A stretch of 38,391 bases of DNA, taken from JABDJL01 sp047614505 (GTDB lineage: Bacteria > Pseudomonadota > Gammaproteobacteria > Xanthomonadales > SZUA-36). Location: NCBI GenBank assembly GCA_047614505.1, contig JBLHGQ010000010.1, positions 1-38,391 on the forward strand, written 5' to 3'. The notes under the pieces were generated by a model. That model ran no database searches. It was given only the letters and a program-made list of their open reading frames with translations, and had not been told where the DNA came from. Position 1 is the stretch's first letter; every line of letters starts with the position of its first letter. Positions 7,397 through 16,304 of the stretch are shown piece after piece. The translations under genes were made by a program, and so were the position numbers.

Positions 7397-9028
7397 ATGG
7401 AAAATGCCGTGGAATTCGATGATGATTTTGACGTAATTGTCCTGGGCAGCGGGGTTGCCGGTCTTGCGACCGCATTGGCCGCAGCAGAGAAGGGATTGAG
7501 TTCGCTTCTGATCGAGAAAATGGATGAGATCGGCGGTGCATCAACAGAATCGTATGGAATAGTCTGGATGGCGGGTAATCACCTTGCTGAAGCCGCTGGT
7601 CATAGCGATGATCGTGACGACGCTATGGCTTACATGGAGTTTATGGCCGGAGGTGAAGGACGTGCAGAGCACCTTCAAGCTTTCGTTCATCGGGGTCCTG
7701 AGGCTTTGCAATTCTTTGAAGATTGTGGTGTCAAATTTAGCCTCATTGAAGGTATGCCCGATCATTACTACGGCATGGCGCCAGGTGCGGCGGCGGATGG
7801 GCGGTCTCTACAGCCCGCACTTGTCTCGGCCCTTGAACTGGGGGAGTGGCGCCACAAAATCCGCCAGCCGGAGTGGGAACCTTGTTGTTTCACCATGGAA
7901 GAGCAGGTGAACTGGGGTGGCATCAATCGTATCGAGCACTGGGATCAGGACCTTTTGCGTCAGCGTAGGAAAGACGACTTGCGCGGCAAGGGTGTCGGCC
8001 TGGTGTGTCAATTACTCAAGTGTATGCTGGACCGCGATGTACCCATACTCATGGGCCAAAACGTTGAACGGCTTTTACTGGAAGACGATCGCGTCATCGG
8101 TGTCCAGATGGCTGACGGCAGGAAACTGCGGGCGCGTAAGGGCGTCGCTCTTGCCACTGGAGGCTATGAGTCTAACCCTGACCTGATTGCAGCTTACGAT
8201 GGATTTCCAGAATGGCGCTCAACCTTTCCGGACTCAAACGTCGGCGACGGCCTGGTTCTGGCGAGTGAACAAGGGGCGGCTGTGCATGTCCTGCGAAACA
8301 ATCTCGCGGTGCAGCTCTGTTTTGATGTGCCACCTGAGAACGGCGGCCGAAAAAGGATTCCCCAGGCTGCCAGTATTGTCGAGTTATGCAGTCCTCATAC
8401 AATCCTGGTCAACCGGGAAGGTGAACGGTTTTCTGATGAGGTTTTTTTTCAGGATGTGGCAGCGGCAATGCGCCACTTCGATGTCAATACACACCGATAT
8501 ATTAATTTACCAACCTATCTGATCTTCGATAGTCAGTACACGGAAAACTATTCTTTCCTGAACCGGATGACCTCCGAGCCTATCCCTGAATGGGTGGCCC
8601 GTGATGATACCTTGCGGGGTTTGGCAGAGAAACTGAATATAGAGCCTGTGAAGTTTGGGAAGTCGGTCGCGCGCTTCAACCAACTCGTTGAGCAGGGGCA
8701 GGACAAGGATTTTCACCGTGGCGAACGTGCCTGGAAAACATCGAAACAATCGAATGCGGCGAATACCAATCCGACCCTGGGTAGCCTGAGTAAAGCGCCG
8801 TTCTACGGCGTACAGTTACATCCAACCGGTGGTGGCTCTGCGGGTGTCCTCACAGATGAATATAGCCGGGTCATCCATCAGCGACGACGCCCTATTCCCG
8901 GCCTGTATGCGGTGGGGATGACTTCGGCAAAGCTGGAATTCGGAACCGGGTATCAGTGTGGTTTTCATCACGCTTCCGCAATGACATTTGGCTATCTGGC
9001 TGTAGGGCATATGCTTTCCTTGCCTTGA
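7397..9028 (+). CDS. FAD-dependent dehydrogenase, 3-ketosteroid-delta1-dehydrogenase/fumarate reductase family (first copy)
   Basis: A 543-residue flavoprotein. It has an N-terminal dinucleotide-binding fold with GSGVAG at residues 17-22 and an acidic ribose-binding residue (LLIEK), GGAST, an ATGGYES block near residue 255, and a C-terminal FAD loop (IPGLYAVGMTSA then GTGYQCGF) as in FAD_binding_2 enzymes such as 3-ketosteroid-1-dehydrogenase. Members desaturate ketones or reduce enoates. No signal peptide, so cytoplasmic. No clear Shine-Dalgarno precedes the ATG at 7397; no better start is visible. It is paralogous to the enzyme at 25470, and both follow a TonB receptor. The substrate is unknown; a cyclic or aryl enone is possible. 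Confidence 0.88.
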   Translation: MENAVEFDDDFDVIVLGSGVAGLATALAAAEKGLSSLLIEKMDEIGGASTESYGIVWMAGNHLAEAAGHSDDRDDAMAYMEFMAGGEGRAEHLQAFVHRGPEALQFFEDCGVKFSLIEGMPDHYYGMAPGAAADGRSLQPALVSALELGEWRHKIRQPEWEPCCFTMEEQVNWGGINRIEHWDQDLLRQRRKDDLRGKGVGLVCQLLKCMLDRDVPILMGQNVERLLLEDDRVIGVQMADGRKLRARKGVALATGGYESNPDLIAAYDGFPEWRSTFPDSNVGDGLVLASEQGAAVHVLRNNLAVQLCFDVPPENGGRKRIPQAASIVELCSPHTILVNREGERFSDEVFFQDVAAAMRHFDVNTHRYINLPTYLIFDSQYTENYSFLNRMTSEPIPEWVARDDTLRGLAEKLNIEPVKFGKSVARFNQLVEQGQDKDFHRGERAWKTSKQSNAANTNPTLGSLSKAPFYGVQLHPTGGGSAGVLTDEYSRVIHQRRRPIPGLYAVGMTSAKLEFGTGYQCGFHHASAMTFGYLAVGHMLSLP

Positions 9029-9110
9029 TATTGAGTTCTTGTTGTCCCGCACCAGTAGCTTGAATTCAATTTCCTGAATAAACAAATGACTCTTAATAAA
9101 GGTGAAGATT

Positions 9111-9524
9111 ATGAACCCATTATATAAAACCACTGTGACAACGAAAGGTGGCCGCGCCGGTCATGCGAAATCCGACGATGGCCTTCTGGAGTTGGATCTT
9201 TCTCTGCCCAAGGCACTCGGCGGCACTGGTGAAGGCACCAATCCGGAGCAATTATTTGCAGCTGGATTCGGGGCCTGTTTCGAGATGGCAGTGCGTGAAA
9301 CAGCCAAATCTCAAAATAAGGTAGTGACAGATTCAACGGTGACCTCTGAAGTGACCTTGAATGCGTTGGACGATGGTTCGTTCAGAATTTCCGTCAAAAT
9401 GGCCGTAAGCCTGCAAGGCCTGGATAAAAAGGAAACGGAGGAACTCGTCAATGCCGCACAGCGCGTATGTCCCTATTCGAATGCCATCAGGGGCAATGTT
9501 GAAGTGGAGTACGAAGTTGTTTGA
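9111..9524 (+). CDS. ohr: Organic hydroperoxide resistance protein Ohr (OsmC family)
   Basis: A 137-residue OsmC-fold protein with the full Ohr active-site set: Arg in GGRAGHA, Glu in GTNPEQLF, first cysteine in GACFEMAV and second in VCPYSNAIRGN. Ohr enzymes reduce organic and fatty-acid hydroperoxides with lipoamide as reductant. ATG at 9111 follows AAAGGTGA at a good distance; a GTG at 9102 overlaps that ribosome site and is rejected. It lies 82 bp after the flavin dehydrogenase and before hyuA. Its presence inside a catabolic block suggests protection from peroxides formed by the flavin enzyme or from peroxidised substrate, which is inference. Confidence 0.88.
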   Translation: MNPLYKTTVTTKGGRAGHAKSDDGLLELDLSLPKALGGTGEGTNPEQLFAAGFGACFEMAVRETAKSQNKVVTDSTVTSEVTLNALDDGSFRISVKMAVSLQGLDKKETEELVNAAQRVCPYSNAIRGNVEVEYEVV

Positions 9525-9704
9525 CCTCATTTTGCATCAATCAGGAGAAATTTTCCGTGTAAGTAAATGGCGTCAAAAGAAAAACAAGCCCTGCTACGCA
9601 GGAGTAATTTAATCTGACTCACTTCGCCATTAAGCCATTCGTAAGAAGTGTGGGTGTAATAAATAGTCAAACTATTTGATTAACTGGAATTGGAGGTTTT
9701 ATCA

Positions 9705-11822
9705 ATGACGAGGGATACGGTTATTGGGGTCGATATCGGCGGAACGTTTACGGATGCTTATCTTGGGAATAGCGAAGATTTGACGCTCTCCGTGAAGGTG
9801 CCGTCATCCCCACCAAACTTTGAGCAGGGTTTTCTCAAAGCCATCGATGAACTTGCCAGATTGAGAGGGCTCCCTCAGGAACGCGGTTTGGAGGATGTGT
9901 CCTATATCTGTCATGGCACGACTTCCACACTGAATGCACTGATGACGGGTGACGTTGCCAATGTCGGGTTGATCACGACCCGGGGTCATCGGGATTCTAT
10001 CTTCATCATGAACCTGGAGGGCCGCTACGCGGGCCTGGGGGCTGAAGCAGTTCAGGATGTTACCCACACCCGGAAACCACCCGGCTTGATCCCAAAAAGG
10101 ATGGCCAAGGAGGTCACGGAACGCATTGACTACGAAGGAAAAGCTGTCGTCAAGCTTGATGAAGCGAATGTCCGCGAAGTGATCAGGGAGTTGATCGAAG
10201 AAAAGGTGGATGCCATTGCGGTGTCACTTTTATGGTCGTTCAAAAACCCCCAGCATGAGCAAAGGATCAGGGAAATTATTCACGAGATCGACCCAAACCT
10301 GTATGTTTGTCTTTCTTCTGATTTGGTTCCCAGAATCCGGGAATACCCGCGAACGGTCACCACCGTTATGAATGCGCAAGTTGGTCCGACACTGCGGGAC
10401 TACCTCAGACCGTTGGAGCAACAGTTGAAGGAACGGGGATTCAAAGGGCCGCTGCTCATCATGCAGGGGTCCGGCGGTTCAATCGCTTCCACCGACGCGC
10501 CGGATGTGGCGATTTCAACCATTGGTTCGGTTTTGGCGGGCGGTGTGGTTGGGGCCAAGATTATGGCCGATCGCCTAAATCACCCTAATGTCATCACAAC
10601 GGACATGGGTGGCACAACCCTGTTGGTCGGTCTGATCGTGGATGGTAAGCCTGACTTCATCCATTCCACCACGCTGAACCAATTCAGATTAAATGTACCA
10701 ATGGTAAATGTCACCTCCATATCGAGCGGAGGCGGCGCAATCGCGTGGCTTGATAATGCCCTTAACATCAAGGTCGGGCCCCGCAGTGCAGGTGCCGTCC
10801 CAGGCCCGGCCTGTTTCGATAAAGGTGGGTCTGAGCCCACGGTCACAGACGCGAATCTGGTGCTGGGGATATTGAACCCCGACTATTTTGCCGAAGGCAC
10901 CATCAAGCTACGTAAGGATCTGGCGGAGCGGGCCTTGCTGGAGCGGATCGGTAAGCCACTGGGGTTGACAGCAGAACAGGCAGCAGCAGCAGTTTTTGAA
11001 ATCCAGAATGCCCAGACCAGCGACAAAGTCCGAAGTGTCATCATGGGTGCGGGGCACGATCCGAGGGATTTTGTTCTGTACGCCTTTGGCGGTGGCGGTC
11101 CGGTGCATTGTCACGCCTACGGGGCCGAACTTGGGATCAAGGAAATCTTCATTCCGGTAGGCGTCAGTGCTTCGGCATTTTCCGCCTACGGTCTGACAGC
11201 GTCGGATGTGATCCTTTCCAGTGAAATATCCGATCCGGAGAATTTGCCGTTGAATGCTGAGAAGGTTCAAGCGCATTTTGAGACTCTGGAGAAGAAGCTC
11301 CATGATCAACTCATGGCACAGGGGGTGACGTATAAGAATATTTCCTTCAGTCGTGAAGTGGATATCAAATACGCCATGCAGATATTTGAAGTGCCAACGG
11401 CCATCAAAGGAGGGGCACTTACCGAGCAGGATATGAAGACCCTGGTCGACGATTTTGAGCTGACCTACCAGTCACGTTTTGGTTCCGGGACCAGCTACGG
11501 CGAGGCCGGTTATCAGGCTATCTCTTACCGGGTGTTTGCCACGGGTCATATGCCGTTCACTCCTCCCTGGATAGCCCAGGACCAACCTGAGGGTGATTTG
11601 ATGAATCGGGCGAGCAAAGGAACCCGCCAAGTACATTTAGACAGCAGATTGGGCTGGGAAGAGACGTTAATCGTCGATTATGAATGCGTAGCAGCCGGAG
11701 ACTGTTTTGAGGGTCCGGTGGTGATTGAAGTGCCGAGTACAACGGTGGTGGTGCCTCGCGGAACGACGGCAGCCATTGATGAGTTTGGCAATGTCAGCCT
11801 GAGGCTGACAACTGAGGGATAA
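9705..11822 (+). CDS. hyuA: Hydantoinase/oxoprolinase subunit A (HyuA family), ketone-carboxylase-like
   Basis: A 705-residue protein of the HyuA/acetone carboxylase beta family. The N-terminal ATP-binding motif VGVDIGGTFTD-type is at residues 8-17; then HGTTSTLNALMTG, the actin-like-fold block TDMGGTT, and AFGGGGPVHCHAYG near residue 465. The family hydrolyses or carboxylates substrates with ATP: 5-oxoproline, N-methylhydantoin, acetone, acetophenone. ATG at 9705 follows GGAGG at 8 bp; the TTG at 9690 overlaps that site. hyuB starts 4 bp after the stop. Neighbouring acyl-CoA ligase and thiolase-fold genes favour ketone carboxylation over hydantoin hydrolysis; the substrate is not readable. 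Confidence 0.88.
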   Translation: MTRDTVIGVDIGGTFTDAYLGNSEDLTLSVKVPSSPPNFEQGFLKAIDELARLRGLPQERGLEDVSYICHGTTSTLNALMTGDVANVGLITTRGHRDSIFIMNLEGRYAGLGAEAVQDVTHTRKPPGLIPKRMAKEVTERIDYEGKAVVKLDEANVREVIRELIEEKVDAIAVSLLWSFKNPQHEQRIREIIHEIDPNLYVCLSSDLVPRIREYPRTVTTVMNAQVGPTLRDYLRPLEQQLKERGFKGPLLIMQGSGGSIASTDAPDVAISTIGSVLAGGVVGAKIMADRLNHPNVITTDMGGTTLLVGLIVDGKPDFIHSTTLNQFRLNVPMVNVTSISSGGGAIAWLDNALNIKVGPRSAGAVPGPACFDKGGSEPTVTDANLVLGILNPDYFAEGTIKLRKDLAERALLERIGKPLGLTAEQAAAAVFEIQNAQTSDKVRSVIMGAGHDPRDFVLYAFGGGGPVHCHAYGAELGIKEIFIPVGVSASAFSAYGLTASDVILSSEISDPENLPLNAEKVQAHFETLEKKLHDQLMAQGVTYKNISFSREVDIKYAMQIFEVPTAIKGGALTEQDMKTLVDDFELTYQSRFGSGTSYGEAGYQAISYRVFATGHMPFTPPWIAQDQPEGDLMNRASKGTRQVHLDSRLGWEETLIVDYECVAAGDCFEGPVVIEVPSTTVVVPRGTTAAIDEFGNVSLRLTTEG

Positions 11823-11826
11823 AGTT

Positions 11827-14106
11827 ATGAGTATCACACCAGTACCGGGGTCCGGGAAATTCGCTAATCGCGGTTTTACAAAAGACCAAATGTTTAAGGC
11901 CCTCAATGGCTTGGTTGAGGTATATACAATTGACAGGGCAGAATTGCCCGAAGTTGACCCCTTGACGTATGAAATCATACGCCATCGAATCTGGGCAACA
12001 ACCAGCCTTATGGGAGAAGCTCTACAGAGAATGTCCGGTTCTTTGGTGGTAACTGATGCCAATGATTTTAATGTGGTTATTACGGATCCTCTGGGCAATC
12101 CGGTGCAAGTTGGACCATATAACAGTGGGTTGGTTGCTGCAATCGGTTTAGGAATTCAGTGGATTTTGGTGAACCGCAGCGAAGCTCCGGGCATCGACCA
12201 AGGCGATATGTTCTTATGCAATGATCCCTGGGTTGGTGCCGGTAGCCACCAAAATGATGTTGCATTATTCGCCCCGATCTTTATTGATGGCAAATTATTC
12301 GCCTGGGCTGCGGCAGTGGCGCATCAGGTTGATCTGGGTGGTGTAGCGCCGGGAAGCTGGACCCCAGTGGCCGAAGATGTTTTCTGGGAATCCCTGCCAA
12401 CCCCGCCGATTAAAATCGTGCGGGACGGGAAGATTCTGGTCGATGTGGAAGACGTGTATTTGCGTAGGTCTCGTATTCCCCAGCTGGTCGGTCTGGACCT
12501 GCGGGCGAAGATGGGGGCCAATCTGCTGGGTCGGGAGCGGCTGGAAGCCCTGACGGCAAAATATACTCCGGAAGTTGTTCAGGCTGTCATGCAAAGGCAG
12601 ATGGACGATGCGGAATATCAACTACGTAAGAAGCTGGAGTCTTGCCCGGACGGAGTGTGGACGGGTAGTTCCTATCAGGAGCAATGTAAGACCGGTGATC
12701 GCGGGCTGCATGCAGTGCGCTGCACCATGACAAAATCCGGAGACGGATTGACCATGGATTTTCGTCGCACCGACCCCCAGGCCGGTATGATCAACTGCAC
12801 TTATGCTGGTCTTTATGGGGGCATTATCTCCGCCTTAATGCCGGTATTGTGTGGTGATATTCCCTGGTCCACCGGAGGTCTGATGCGCTGCGTGACCATC
12901 ATCAGCGAACCGGGCACTCTCAATGATGCTGTGTTTCCCAGTGCAGTGGGCAAAGGGTCGGTAGCCTCGGCCTGGGCCACGACTAACTGCGTTTTTGAAT
13001 GTTTGGGTAAAATGCTCAACAGCAGCGCCTCAACTAAGAAAAATACCTTTAGTGGCTGCTGTGGCACTTGGGATCTTTGTGCTTTGGCAGGGCTGGATCA
13101 ACGAGGCGACCCATTTGCAACGATGCTCATGGACCCGATGGGAAGTGGCTTTGGTGCCGGTGTTGATCTGGACGGTGTGGATACAGGCGGTATCTCAATA
13201 TTATCCATGGGCAAGATGCCCGATGTAGAAATGAACGAATTCGTTATCCCGGTTCTGTACCTATGGCGACGGGAGGAAACCAACAGTGGAGGACCCGGCA
13301 TGTTCCGCGGTGGACTTTCTGCTTCCCTGGCTGTAGTACCACATGACACTGCGGTCCCAATTGCCCAGGTAATTTCCGGTTCGGGCAAGGCGATTCCGAT
13401 GAATTTTGGTTTGGCTGGCGGCTATCCGGGGAATACTCAACGAGATGTCACCATTGCCAACTCCAACATTCATGAATTATTTTCACAGGGCTTGATGCCG
13501 GAGACCCTGGAAGCGATAGAAGGTAAAACAATCATCCAGGGTTGCGAGGAAGTGACCCAGCTAAATCCCGGTGATGTGTATTTTATGCATTGGCAGGGTG
13601 GTGGTGGATATGGTGATCCTTTGTTGCGTGACCCGGAAAATGTATTGAGAGACATACAACAATTCAAAGTATCGATCGACGTTGCCAGAGATATCTACGG
13701 CACGATAATCGTCGATAATGAGGTCGAAAAAGCAGGCACCGAAAAACGGCGGGAGCAGATACGTCAAACTCGGAAATCCCAGCTCTTGGAATCCGAGTTG
13801 GTCAAGACTGAGACGCTGGGTCATATGCATCCGCTAGAGGATTCGGTCAAGCATTCACTGGTTGAGCTCAGTACCGATGGGAAGTCGTATTGGGCCTGTC
13901 ACAATTGCGGCGAACAAATTTCTGAGTCAGAGGAGGGAATACCCGGGAATTTGAAAACGTTTACCGCCGATGTGTCATTTTCCGGGCCCCAGATCGAGAC
14001 AAATCCACGCCTCTATGTGGATTCAGACAGTCAATTTCAGCAGACCTGCTGCCCAAACTGCTGGACGGCGCTGGATACGCGCGTTACGCCGGTATTGATG
14101 AGTTAA
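11827..14106 (+). CDS. hyuB: Hydantoinase/oxoprolinase subunit B (HyuB family) with C-terminal zinc-ribbon-like domain
   Basis: A 759-residue protein. Residues about 40-590 are the HyuB/acetone carboxylase alpha catalytic region: DPLTYEIIRHRIW, LCNDPWVGAGSHQND, AAAVAHQVDLGG with likely metal-binding His and Asp residues, and the late QGGGGYGDPLLRDPE. After it comes a tail of about 100 residues with two cysteine pairs, ACHNCGE near 690 and CCPNC near 742, a zinc-ribbon-like unit resembling the small gamma subunit of acetone/acetophenone carboxylases. Plain 5-oxoprolinase or hydantoinase B subunits lack it as far as I know. Together with HyuA it should form the catalytic heteromer. The adjacent alcohol dehydrogenase starts 3 bp downstream, so translation is probably coupled. 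Confidence 0.87.
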   Translation: MSITPVPGSGKFANRGFTKDQMFKALNGLVEVYTIDRAELPEVDPLTYEIIRHRIWATTSLMGEALQRMSGSLVVTDANDFNVVITDPLGNPVQVGPYNSGLVAAIGLGIQWILVNRSEAPGIDQGDMFLCNDPWVGAGSHQNDVALFAPIFIDGKLFAWAAAVAHQVDLGGVAPGSWTPVAEDVFWESLPTPPIKIVRDGKILVDVEDVYLRRSRIPQLVGLDLRAKMGANLLGRERLEALTAKYTPEVVQAVMQRQMDDAEYQLRKKLESCPDGVWTGSSYQEQCKTGDRGLHAVRCTMTKSGDGLTMDFRRTDPQAGMINCTYAGLYGGIISALMPVLCGDIPWSTGGLMRCVTIISEPGTLNDAVFPSAVGKGSVASAWATTNCVFECLGKMLNSSASTKKNTFSGCCGTWDLCALAGLDQRGDPFATMLMDPMGSGFGAGVDLDGVDTGGISILSMGKMPDVEMNEFVIPVLYLWRREETNSGGPGMFRGGLSASLAVVPHDTAVPIAQVISGSGKAIPMNFGLAGGYPGNTQRDVTIANSNIHELFSQGLMPETLEAIEGKTIIQGCEEVTQLNPGDVYFMHWQGGGGYGDPLLRDPENVLRDIQQFKVSIDVARDIYGTIIVDNEVEKAGTEKRREQIRQTRKSQLLESELVKTETLGHMHPLEDSVKHSLVELSTDGKSYWACHNCGEQISESEEGIPGNLKTFTADVSFSGPQIETNPRLYVDSDSQFQQTCCPNCWTALDTRVTPVLMS

Positions 14107-14109
14107 AAA

Positions 14110-15210
14110 ATGTCAATTGAATCCAAAGCAGCGGTTTTGCTTGAAAACGATGTCATCGAAATTCAGACATTTCCGCTGCCCTTGGTTTCTCATAATGATG
14201 CAGTAATCAAAGTTGAACGGGCAGGGATTTGTGGTACCGACGTCGCTCTGCTTCACGGAACGGTAAAGTATGCTGATTTCCCTCTGATTCTTGGCCACGA
14301 AATCACTGGTGAAATAGTCGAGATTGGAAAAGAAGCAGCAAGTACCTGGAACGTTAATCTCGGTGATAGAGTGGCTGTAGAGGGTGTCGTAAGATGTGGT
14401 TTTTGTGAGCACTGCATCATTGGAACCTACCGGTGGTGTGAAAACATTAAGGGATATGGCACCTTAACCTCAGCAGCAACGCCACCTTTTCTTTGGGGTT
14501 CCTACAGTGAATATATGTACGTGGCGCCGGGCAGCCAGGTTTATAAAATCCCTGACGGGATGAGTAAAGATGTAGCGATTCTGTTGAACGTCGTTATCGC
14601 AAATGCCATCCAGTGGACCGTTCGTCACGGTAACATCAGGCTGGGTGATGTTGTAGTGATACAGGGTTGTGGTCCACTTGGTCTTGCCTGTGCTGCGGTG
14701 GCCAGAGAAGCTGGTGCAAAATACATTGCGGTCACAGGATTGGGGAAGGATGCACGGCGTCTTGAATTTGCACTGAAAATGGGTGCGGATTTAACCATCA
14801 ATGTAGAAGAGGAAGATCCTGTCGAAGCACTATTAACTGCAACGGGGGGGCGGCACGCTGATCTGGTCCTTGATATTACGGGCTCCGAAAAATCACTACA
14901 GAAGTCGTGTCAGCTGGTTCGGGTTTGCGGGACTATTGTCAATGCCGGGGTGTCTGGAGACAGTGCACTTAGTCGTGTACCCATGGATACCCTATTAATG
15001 AAAGAAATTCGACTGCAGTCAGTTTTTACTAATGAACGCTGGGCCATGTTGCGGGCGATTGATTTCACCGTACGAACTAATTACCCATTTGATGAAATTG
15101 TCACACATTGGTTTCCATTATCAGATTCAAAAAATGCAATCCTCGCCGCCGACAGAGATTATAAAGATGAAGATCCGATCAAGGTCGTTATTACACCAAA
15201 TGGGATTTAA
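14110..15210 (+). CDS. Zinc-dependent medium-chain alcohol dehydrogenase
   Basis: A 366-residue MDR enzyme. Catalytic-zinc residues: Cys in GICGTD near 40 and His-Glu in LGHEITGE near 62. Structural-zinc cysteines cluster in RCGFCEHCIIGTYRWC near 98-111. The NAD(P) fold has GCGPLGLA near 188. It would oxidise a secondary alcohol to a ketone, or the reverse. Placed 3 bp after hyuB and 21 bp before an SDR gene, it most simply supplies the ketone for HyuAB; that is inference. Confidence 0.9.
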   Translation: MSIESKAAVLLENDVIEIQTFPLPLVSHNDAVIKVERAGICGTDVALLHGTVKYADFPLILGHEITGEIVEIGKEAASTWNVNLGDRVAVEGVVRCGFCEHCIIGTYRWCENIKGYGTLTSAATPPFLWGSYSEYMYVAPGSQVYKIPDGMSKDVAILLNVVIANAIQWTVRHGNIRLGDVVVIQGCGPLGLACAAVAREAGAKYIAVTGLGKDARRLEFALKMGADLTINVEEEDPVEALLTATGGRHADLVLDITGSEKSLQKSCQLVRVCGTIVNAGVSGDSALSRVPMDTLLMKEIRLQSVFTNERWAMLRAIDFTVRTNYPFDEIVTHWFPLSDSKNAILAADRDYKDEDPIKVVITPNGI

Positions 15211-15231
15211 CTTTCCAGGGAAGCATACGCC

Positions 15232-16185
15232 ATGACAATACTGGTTACAGGTGGCCTGGGTGTTAATGGTATCTGGGTTGTAAGATCATTGAGTGAAAAG
15301 GGTATTGATGTCATAGCGATGGATGTGATGCCGGAATCCAGCGTATCGAATTTGCCCAAAGGTGTTAGATACGTACAAGGAGACGTCACGGACCTGCAAT
15401 CTTTGCAAGCGTGTCTGGCAGCAAATCGGGTTGATGTGATTATCCACATGGGTGTGATTATCCTCGCGGACCGCGATCCTTATCAGGCATTCAATGTCAA
15501 TGCCATGGGTACAGTGAATGTCTTAGAAGCTGCAAGAAGAACCAATGTGCGTCGAGTGGTTTATACGAGCTCAAGGGCGGTTTATGGCCAAATCGAAGGT
15601 GAATATGGCCATCCCACTTATAAGCCGCTACCAGAAGAATATCCAAGGCAATCCTTGTCCGGCGGCCTGCTTGTTTACAGTTCCAGCAAGATATTTAGCG
15701 AAGACGCCGGCCTTCACTACAAGAATTCCTTTGGACTCGAATTTGCGGCCTTGCGATTCGGCACAATTTATGGACCGGGTAAGTCGGTGCATCATGGCCC
15801 AATGGCCCTGTACAGCAATATTCTGGAACCTTCTGTAACAGGTCAGTCTGTCAGGATTCCCGCCGGTGGCGATCAGCCTGACGACATTGTTTATGTGAAA
15901 GACATAGCCCAGGGTATCGTCAAGGCTGCAACGGTCGAGACGCTTGGACACACGGCCTATAATATTGGTAGTGGACGGTTAACCACTCCGAAACAATACG
16001 CAGAAGCGGTTAAATCAGTGATTCCGGATGCGGATATTGAAGTTGGTTCTGGTCTTGACCCGATGGGTTTCGGAAGCGTTTATTTAGTCATGGACATACA
16101 AAAAGCAGAAAGTGATCTGGGATATAAACCGGCCTTTTCTTTGCAAGAGGGCGTTTCGGATTATATAGCTATGATGAGGCAATAG
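15232..16185 (+). CDS. NAD-dependent epimerase/dehydratase-type extended SDR
   Basis: A 317-residue extended short-chain dehydrogenase. The nucleotide-binding motif GGLGVNG is at residues 7-13, with Asp in VIAMDVMP suggesting NAD preference, a catalytic Ser in YTSSRAVYG and the YSSSK catalytic motif near residue 147. The C-terminal half has the substrate-binding layout of sugar epimerases, but such folds also act on steroid-like or dihydroxy-aryl substrates. It may carry out a second oxidation in the pathway. It is followed by 119 bp without a gene before the acyl-CoA ligase. Confidence 0.87.
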   Translation: MTILVTGGLGVNGIWVVRSLSEKGIDVIAMDVMPESSVSNLPKGVRYVQGDVTDLQSLQACLAANRVDVIIHMGVIILADRDPYQAFNVNAMGTVNVLEAARRTNVRRVVYTSSRAVYGQIEGEYGHPTYKPLPEEYPRQSLSGGLLVYSSSKIFSEDAGLHYKNSFGLEFAALRFGTIYGPGKSVHHGPMALYSNILEPSVTGQSVRIPAGGDQPDDIVYVKDIAQGIVKAATVETLGHTAYNIGSGRLTTPKQYAEAVKSVIPDADIEVGSGLDPMGFGSVYLVMDIQKAESDLGYKPAFSLQEGVSDYIAMMRQ

Positions 16186-16304
16186 CAGATTGAACTTTGA
16201 ATTCACGAAAAAAAGGGAATCATCAATATCCGTTCAAGCAAACAATTACAAAACAGCTAATTCGAAAAACATCAATCCGCTAAAGCAGTGACAACATCAG
16301 TTTG

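Noticed and set aside
10908..11309. Minus-strand 133-residue frame inside hyuA
   Set aside because: Low-complexity antisense frame over a well-supported gene.
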